Of a DNA stretch of 9,646 nucleotides, positions 5,909 through 9,646 are shown in pieces (the first letter of the stretch is position 1; each line of letters begins with the position of its first letter). The position numbers and the translations under genes are program-made. The stretch is from Spirochaetia bacterium (GTDB taxonomy: Bacteria; Spirochaetota; Spirochaetia; PWKH01), in the NCBI GenBank assembly GCA_021736505.1, contig JAIPFU010000055.1, forward strand, positions 1 to 9,646. The letters are read 5' to 3'. Below the pieces are notes generated by a model. The model had not been told where the DNA came from. It did not search any database and saw nothing but the letters and a program-made list of their open reading frames with translations.

Positions 5909-7638
5909 GACTGCCGAAAAACATTCTGTCTCTGCGTTCGCGACTGGGTTTACGGCTGCGATTGCGACTGCTGAGTAAATTTATCCTTGCCTTCACTGCA
6001 GTTATTATCCTTTTCGGCGGGATTGTCATCGGGACCAGCCGCCTGGTGACGGAGTCCCAGTTTGAACAGTTCACCAAGGAGAGTGATATTCAGCTGTCCA
6101 ACAATATTGCCTATTCCCTGACCCAGGAGCTCGAATCCATGAGATCTTTTGGGGCTGATGCTGAAGCGGAGGACGATACAGGCCCGCCTTCACAGGAAGA
6201 ACTGACGGCCATTTATCAGGTTATTCAGCAGCAGCAGGATGTTCTGGACTATTACGAGTATTACGAAACAGGTAACGGAAAAGCTGAAAGCAATGCCGGC
6301 GTAGTCAGTCGGGGGGGACCCCGCATGGGAACTATGGGCAGCATGGGAAACATGGGTATGAATATGATGCGGTCTCCAGAGCTAAGGGAAGGTTCTGAAG
6401 GAGTCCCAGCCGACCAGAACAGTTTTATTCTCCCCATGCGCAACTTTATGCACAGCTCCGATACATCTCAGCTGCTGATAACTGATGACGAGGGTGAGGT
6501 GCTCCTTCTTTCAAAAAATACCCCCGGATACCGAGATATTCTGGATTCGAGTCCCTTTGACACAGATAAGGGAGCTCCCATTTTCTATGGAGAGTATCCC
6601 GTGGGATATGTTTTTGCTGGATCTATGATTGACCAGGACTTGAACACCATGGCTCAGACGTTTCTGAAGTCGATCAACCGGACAGTACTGATAGGCGCGC
6701 TAGTGGCATTCCTCTTAGCCATGGGCGTAAGTATCGCTCTGTTCAGCCATATCATCGCGCCAGTAAGCTCACTGAAACGAGCATCAGAAAAGATCAGTCG
6801 CGGTAAATACGGCGTGGAAGTTTCCGTATCACGTCAGGACGAATTAGGCGAGCTGTCTTCCTCATTTAATGATATGTCCAGGTCGCTGCAGGCATCAGAG
6901 CAGTGGAAGCGGCAGATCATTTCAGATCTTGCCCATGAACTCCGCACCCCAGTCTCTCTGCTTCTAGGTGAACTTGAGATGATGAAGGAGGGAATTTATC
7001 CTCTCAATACTGAACAAATTGTGCATATGCAGGATGAAGTAGGAATGCTGTCGCAGCTGATTCAGGAAATGCAGGAGCTTTCCTCTGCCGAAGCTGGTAC
7101 GGTGATTATAAACAGAAGTCGTGAAGATATGCATGAGCTTGTGGAAGAGACGATCCATGAGTTTGCAGGTGAGGCCCAGCGCCTCGGAATTCAGCTTCAG
7201 CGGAACCAGGCTGTCCCCAAGGGTTGTCGATCTGTTGATAAAGCAGATACGCTCTGGGCCGAAGTAGACAGAAAAAAAATGCGTCAGGTACTGAATAATA
7301 TCCTTGTAAATGCATTTAGGTATGTACCCGCCAAGGGGTTTATTGATATAAGTCTGATGGTGTGTTCCGGGGAGTCGCAGATTTCCGGGAAATCCCAGTA
7401 CTTTATGATTTCCATTGAGGATTCCGGCAGCGGTATCCCGACAGAAGAGCGAAAGAAAATTTTTGACCGCTTTTACAGGATAGAAAAACATCGCGGCCGA
7501 AATGACGGCGGCGGCACTGGCCTTGGACTTGCCATCTGCAGCGGGATTGTGAACCTCCATGGTGGTGAGATCCAGGCTGAAGATTCGCTGGTTTACGGTG
7601 GAGCAAGATTCAGTATCCGCCTCCCCCTGCAGGCTTAA
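5905..7638 (+). CDS. Sensor histidine kinase with Met-rich extracytoplasmic domain
   Basis: Membrane histidine kinase of 577 residues, partner of the preceding regulator (ATGA overlap). Transmembrane helix 1 is at about 25-46 after a basic N-terminus with RLRLRL. A roughly 210-residue extracytoplasmic sensor follows (47-259), then helix 2 at about 260-281 and a HAMP domain at about 282-335. The HisKA H-box is SDLAHELRTPVS, with His344 as phosphoacceptor. The ATPase domain has the N-box LNNILVNAFRY (Asn469), the G1 box DSGSGI (506-511), the F-box FDRFYR (520-525) and the G2 box GGTGLGLAI (536-544). All motifs are intact, so it should be active. The sensor contains MGTMGSMGNMGMNMM at 141-155, seven Met in 15 residues, inside an otherwise ordinary sequence. 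Met clusters of this kind bind Cu(I) or Ag(I) in known exported proteins, so metal sensing or direct contact with the Met-rich secreted protein is plausible but unproven. The ligand is otherwise unknown. Confidence 0.95.
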   Translation: MRLPKNILSLRSRLGLRLRLRLLSKFILAFTAVIILFGGIVIGTSRLVTESQFEQFTKESDIQLSNNIAYSLTQELESMRSFGADAEAEDDTGPPSQEELTAIYQVIQQQQDVLDYYEYYETGNGKAESNAGVVSRGGPRMGTMGSMGNMGMNMMRSPELREGSEGVPADQNSFILPMRNFMHSSDTSQLLITDDEGEVLLLSKNTPGYRDILDSSPFDTDKGAPIFYGEYPVGYVFAGSMIDQDLNTMAQTFLKSINRTVLIGALVAFLLAMGVSIALFSHIIAPVSSLKRASEKISRGKYGVEVSVSRQDELGELSSSFNDMSRSLQASEQWKRQIISDLAHELRTPVSLLLGELEMMKEGIYPLNTEQIVHMQDEVGMLSQLIQEMQELSSAEAGTVIINRSREDMHELVEETIHEFAGEAQRLGIQLQRNQAVPKGCRSVDKADTLWAEVDRKKMRQVLNNILVNAFRYVPAKGFIDISLMVCSGESQISGKSQYFMISIEDSGSGIPTEERKKIFDRFYRIEKHRGRNDGGGTGLGLAICSGIVNLHGGEIQAEDSLVYGGARFSIRLPLQA

Positions 7639-7661
7639 TTGGCGGCTTTCTTTCTTGGGGA

Positions 7662-7729
7662 GGTGCTTTAAGTAACTTGATGGGTGCTGGAGGGTGCTTA
7701 ATGGTGCTTGAAGTAACTTGATGGGTGCT
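7662..7729. repeat. Intergenic direct repeat (27 bp, two copies) in a degenerate GGTGCTT array
   Basis: Positions 7662-7688 and 7703-7729 are the same 27-bp sequence with one mismatch. Each begins GGTGCTT, contains AAGTAACTTGATG and ends GGGTGCT. The 14 bp between them hold another GGGTGCTTAA. GGTGCT therefore occurs five times with spacings of about 10 or 20 bp. The array starts 24 bp after the kinase stop codon. No coding sense is apparent, and its role is unknown. Confidence 0.8.
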
Positions 7730-7746
7730 AGAAGGGTTCTGGGGGC

Positions 7747-7795
7747 CTTGTGGAGTGCCTTCAGCGTGTATGCGGAGTACAAGCAGGGTTTTTTT
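7747..7795 (+). terminator. Possible weak terminator after the histidine kinase gene
   Basis: CTTGT (7747-7751) can pair with ACAAG (7779-7783). Inside it TGTA (7767-7770) can pair with TACA (7777-7780) as an alternative. A run of seven T follows at 7789-7795. The stems are short and compete with one another, so this is a tentative call. It would separate the two-component operon from the RmuC-like gene. Confidence 0.3.
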
Positions 7796-7836
7796 AATTT
7801 GAACGAGGCTCAAAACACAAAATGGGGAGGATATCC

Positions 7837-9039
7837 ATGGAGCTGGCAGTCGTAATTCTCTCAGCGTCCCTTGCCGCAGCTGTCGGACTGACGATAAGCT
7901 TGCTTGTCCTCTATCTGAAGAAACAAAAAAACTCCACTGCCGAACAAGAATCCCTGAAACATGAGTTTCAGCAGGAGCTGGAAAGGACGGAAGAGGCTTA
8001 CAGGCAAAAAGCTCAGTCAATAAAAGAGGAAAATCGAGATCAGACTGTGCAGATTAAGCAGCTGGAGCTGCAGCTGGAAAAACTCCAGTATCGGTACGAC
8101 CAGCAGTTAGCCTTGGTGCAGGAAAAGTCGCGGCAGATCGCTGAACTCCAAGGAAAAGAGCAGGCTCGTATACAGGAAAATGAAAAACAGATAGGACAGC
8201 TGGAAACTGCCCGGAAACATCTTGAGGATGAACGCAAGAAAATAATAGAAGAGGAAGAACGAAAACGGGAAGAAGAGAAACAGAATCGAGATCGACTCTG
8301 GGCAATGCATGAGCAGCGAGCTGTATCCTATATGCATGAAGTGAGCAGCAGACCCCAGACGCTCTTTCCGTCTTTCGACAATACCCGCCTTCCGGATGAT
8401 TTTGATGATAGTCTGAAACCTGACTTCATGATCCGCTTTCTGGGGCAGTACATTATTTTTGATGCCAAAACAAGCAGAAGTCAGAAGCTGGATTCCTACC
8501 TGACCAGCCAGGTAAAACAGACCGTCCGGAAAATTAAGGAGAGCTCCTACACCGATTTTATCTATAAGAGTCTCTTTTTTGTCATTCCCTCCCCAGCCGA
8601 AGCATTACTGGAGCGGTACTCGTATTATGAAGATGGTTTTTCCGTATATATTATACCGCTGGAAGCTTTTGAACCCCTATTGGCAGTGTTTAAAAAGATG
8701 GAAAGCTATGATCTTGCTGATGCTTACGATCCCCAGGAACGTGAAGACATTATCGATATCATCGCCTCTTTGGAGCATCATATTCGTCATCAAAACGCAG
8801 TACAGGTGCTCGGAACACTGAGGGGAATCAAAACCGTTGCCGGCAGGGAGCAGCTTCCTGAGGATTTGAGATCGGCAGTTGAGGAGCGCCGAAAGCAGAT
8901 ACGGCTGGAAACATTCAAACCAGCCCAGCTGAAGCGGCTGATCCATGACCCGGAAGCTCTTCGGGACGAACTCATCAAAATACTTGGTACCAGCGGTCCC
9001 GCCGTCACTGCAGAAGAATTGAAGCATTCGGAAGAATAA
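7837..9039 (+). CDS. RmuC-like membrane-anchored coiled-coil protein with PD-(D/E)XK nuclease-type domain
   Basis: Protein of 400 residues built like RmuC, a family implicated in limiting inverted-repeat recombination. Residues 5-27 are one hydrophobic anchor (ELAVVILSASLAAAVGL). About 35-160 is a charged Gln/Glu/Lys/Arg-rich coiled coil. A globular domain follows with LKPDFMIRF (Pro195-Asp196) and, after a short strand, YIIFDAKTS (Asp209, Lys211): the PD-x(n)-DxK metal-binding pattern that RmuC also has. SYLTSQVKQTVRKIKE and YKSLFFVIPS fit the helix and strand after the core. The C-terminus (about 290-400) is helical and not recognised. Overall sequence diverges from classical RmuC, so it may be a separate family with the same plan. 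An upstream ATG at 7822 overlaps the GGGGAGG (7824-7830) that sits six bases before the ATG at 7837, so the latter is the real start. Likely its own transcription unit; no clear promoter was seen. Confidence 0.8.
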   Translation: MELAVVILSASLAAAVGLTISLLVLYLKKQKNSTAEQESLKHEFQQELERTEEAYRQKAQSIKEENRDQTVQIKQLELQLEKLQYRYDQQLALVQEKSRQIAELQGKEQARIQENEKQIGQLETARKHLEDERKKIIEEEERKREEEKQNRDRLWAMHEQRAVSYMHEVSSRPQTLFPSFDNTRLPDDFDDSLKPDFMIRFLGQYIIFDAKTSRSQKLDSYLTSQVKQTVRKIKESSYTDFIYKSLFFVIPSPAEALLERYSYYEDGFSVYIIPLEAFEPLLAVFKKMESYDLADAYDPQEREDIIDIIASLEHHIRHQNAVQVLGTLRGIKTVAGREQLPEDLRSAVEERRKQIRLETFKPAQLKRLIHDPEALRDELIKILGTSGPAVTAEELKHSEE

Positions 9040-9053
9040 AGCCCACCCAACTT

Positions 9054-9161
9054 GTGGATTTTTTCTCCGAGACGATTTGCAAATCATTTTTAGCTGATGT
9101 GGATTCTTTCTCCGAGACGATTTGCAATCGATGTGGATTTTTTCTCCGAGACCAAATCCAC
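9054..9161. repeat. Three copies of a 20-29 bp repeat with internal palindromes
   Basis: GTGGATTTTTTCTCCGAGAC and then GATTTGCAA occur at 9054-9082. The same sequence with one mismatch (T to C) is at 9099-9127. The first 20 bp recur exactly at 9133-9152. Starts are 45 and 34 bp apart. Each copy contains the dyad TCTC-C-GAGA. Copy one runs into the perfect 12-bp palindrome GATTTGCAAATC (9074-9085). Copy three forms a hairpin with GTGGATTT (9133-9140) and AAATCCAC (9154-9161). The first copy overlaps the putative terminator T run of the upstream gene. Confidence 0.85.
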
Positions 9162-9251
9162 ACCCAACAAACCAACAACCCAACCAACCAACCAACCAAC
9201 CAACCAACCAACCAACCAACCAACTACCCAACCAACCAACTACCCAACCAA
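9162..9251. repeat. CCAA tetranucleotide microsatellite
   Basis: Eleven perfect CCAA units run from 9180 to 9223. Imperfect CCAAC-rich sequence lies on both sides (ACCCAACAAACCAACAACC before, and two CTACC interruptions after), reaching about 9251. A perfect tetranucleotide tract of this length is prone to slipped-strand copy-number change. It is outside any credible gene and ends about 60 bp upstream of the -35 element at 9286. Confidence 0.92.
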
Positions 9252-9285
9252 TATTTTATGAACAAAATCCACCAATCTGTTAATA

Positions 9286-9313
9286 TTGACAAATTTTCTA
9301 AATATGTTATAAA
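9286..9313 (+). promoter_or_regulatory. Strong candidate sigma70 promoter with no gene directly downstream
   Basis: A perfect TTGACA (9286-9291) is followed by a 16-bp AT-rich spacer and TATAAA (9308-9313), five of six matches to the -10 consensus. Transcription would begin near 9320, about 240 nt before the next start codon. The product would be either a long leader of the gene at 9561 or a small RNA. No intrinsic terminator is evident before 9480. Confidence 0.55.
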
Positions 9314-9482
9314 TAAACATCACTCTTATCCATGGATTTATAAAAGAGGGAACTGAACAAAGGATTTATGGTTAGTAGGGAGATAAAAAAAGTAGATCGC
9401 TAAAATAGAAGGAAGGAGAAGAACAAACAGCGAAACCGGCAGGAAAAGGAAAAAATGCAGAACTCGCTGTGACTTAGTGTTA

Positions 9483-9496
9483 TTTAGTTAACTAAA
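9483..9496. promoter_or_regulatory. Perfect 14-bp palindrome, candidate operator
   Basis: TTTAGTTAACTAAA is a perfect inverted repeat centred between 9489 and 9490. It ends two bases before the TTGACA of the next promoter. Its TTAG...CTAA ends and size resemble MarR/SlyA-type sites, and the position suits an activator or a repressor of the gene at 9561. No regulator of that family is visible in the window. Confidence 0.6.
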
Positions 9497-9498
9497 AA

Positions 9499-9527
9499 TT
9501 GACAGGGGATTTTATCAGGTTTATCAT
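9499..9527 (+). promoter_or_regulatory. Sigma70 promoter of the gene at 9561
   Basis: A perfect TTGACA (9499-9504), a 17-bp spacer and TATCAT (9522-9527, five of six consensus bases). Transcription should start near 9534, giving a leader of under 30 nt with GGAGG (9551-9555) five bases before the ATG. Confidence 0.75.
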
Positions 9528-9560
9528 TATGTAAGTTGATGTAAAACGGCGGAGGACCTG

Positions 9561-9646
9561 ATGGAATTACATACTAAGGAAATCCCGGAAATATTCAGAT
9601 TGAATGTTCCTCCCGGGTTCAGGATCGTGGAACTCTACGGTCATGA
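9561..9646 (+). CDS. Unrecognised protein, N-terminal 28 codons only (gene runs off the window)
   Basis: The reading frame starts at an ATG with GGAGG five bases upstream and a near-consensus promoter 34 bp upstream, so a real gene start is well supported. The visible residues are MELHTKEIPEIFRLN followed by VPPGFRIVELYGH, and the frame is open to the end of the window. There is no signal peptide or membrane segment in the visible part, so the start looks cytosolic. I cannot assign a family from 28 residues. The palindrome just upstream of the promoter suggests regulated expression. Confidence 0.7.
   Translation, partial: MELHTKEIPEIFRLNVPPGFRIVELYGH

Larger units (their letters stand above)
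9040..9560. other. 520-bp noncoding region with repeats, two promoters and a palindrome
   Basis: No credible gene is seen on either strand between the stop of the RmuC-like gene and the ATG at 9561. It begins with a weak CCAC/GTGG stem (9043-9046, 9054-9057) followed by six T (9059-9064), a possible terminator. Three 29-bp-type repeats, the CCAA tract and an AT-rich segment with a promoter come next. The purine-rich stretch 9340-9460 holds only very short reading frames (for example 11 codons at 9370) and a 7-bp inverted repeat, ACAGCGA (9427-9433) and TCGCTGT (9464-9470). A palindrome and the promoter of the last gene finish it. Confidence 0.7.

Noticed and set aside
6964..7782. Minus-strand reading frame of 272 codons overlapping the kinase gene
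   Set aside because: It is antisense to the conserved kinase core with all motifs intact, and it shows no family features of its own.
7822..7836. Longer N-terminus for the RmuC-like protein
   Set aside because: The ATG at 7822 overlaps the GGGGAGG that serves the ATG at 7837.
7610..8020. Minus-strand reading frame of 136 codons
   Set aside because: It spans the GGTGCTT repeat and the start of the RmuC-like gene. Its composition is that of a chance frame.
9054..9161. Short CRISPR array
   Set aside because: Only three copies with gaps of 16 and 5 bp, the last copy incomplete, and no cas genes. Spacing is not that of a CRISPR array.
8677..9231. Minus-strand reading frame of 184 codons with WLVG repeats
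   Set aside because: The repeats are a translation of the CCAA microsatellite, and most of the frame is antisense to the RmuC-like gene. There is no ribosome binding site and no family resemblance.
9054..9356. Plus-strand reading frame of 100 codons with TNQP repeats
   Set aside because: It starts with GTG inside the 29-bp repeat and consists of repeat and microsatellite translation. No ribosome binding site is seen.

Overview
The window (about 47-50% GC by eye) looks like chromosomal DNA of a bacterium with strong AAGGAGG-type ribosome binding sites and sigma70-like promoters. My best guess is a spirochaete. The guess rests on an E. coli/ArcB-type ornithine carbamoyltransferase beside a YfcC/DcuC-type carrier, an arrangement known from Borrelia arginine-deiminase loci, and on the secreted low-complexity proteins. 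It is inference from gene content, not an alignment.

Layout. (1) 1-605: 3' two thirds of an ornithine carbamoyltransferase gene on the + strand, closed by a hairpin that also serves the convergent gene. (2) 660-3792: two minus-strand genes, a YfcC/DcuC-family 12-13 helix carrier (ArcD-like) and, downstream of it, a membrane-anchored M20 metallopeptidase. They are separated by a 150-bp spacer holding a repeat-built hairpin and a separate promoter for the peptidase. With the carbamoyltransferase they suggest peptide/arginine catabolism: peptide hydrolysis, arginine/ornithine exchange and citrulline phosphorolysis. (3) 3793-7638: a divergent intergenic region with an 11-bp-spaced direct repeat overlapping a candidate promoter; a secreted protein with a Met-rich middle and an Asp-rich repetitive tail; a GC-rich hairpin; then an OmpR/PhoB-type response regulator and a histidine kinase overlapping by 4 bp. 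The kinase's extracytoplasmic domain carries its own Met-rich segment. I read this as one signalling unit: Met-rich sensor, regulator, Met/Asp-rich exported effector. It is the most interesting part of the window. (4) 7639-7836: a spacer with a degenerate repeat array. (5) 7837-9039: a membrane-anchored coiled-coil protein ending in an RmuC-like PD-(D/E)XK nuclease-type domain. (6) 9040-9560: about 520 bp without a credible gene, holding three copies of a 29-bp repeat, a CCAA microsatellite, two sigma70-like promoters and a perfect 14-bp palindrome beside the second. (7) 9561-end: the first 28 codons of an unrecognised gene.

No rRNA, tRNA, CRISPR array, insertion sequence or integrase was seen. 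Three of the intergenic regions hold unrelated short repeats, which seems a habit of this genome.
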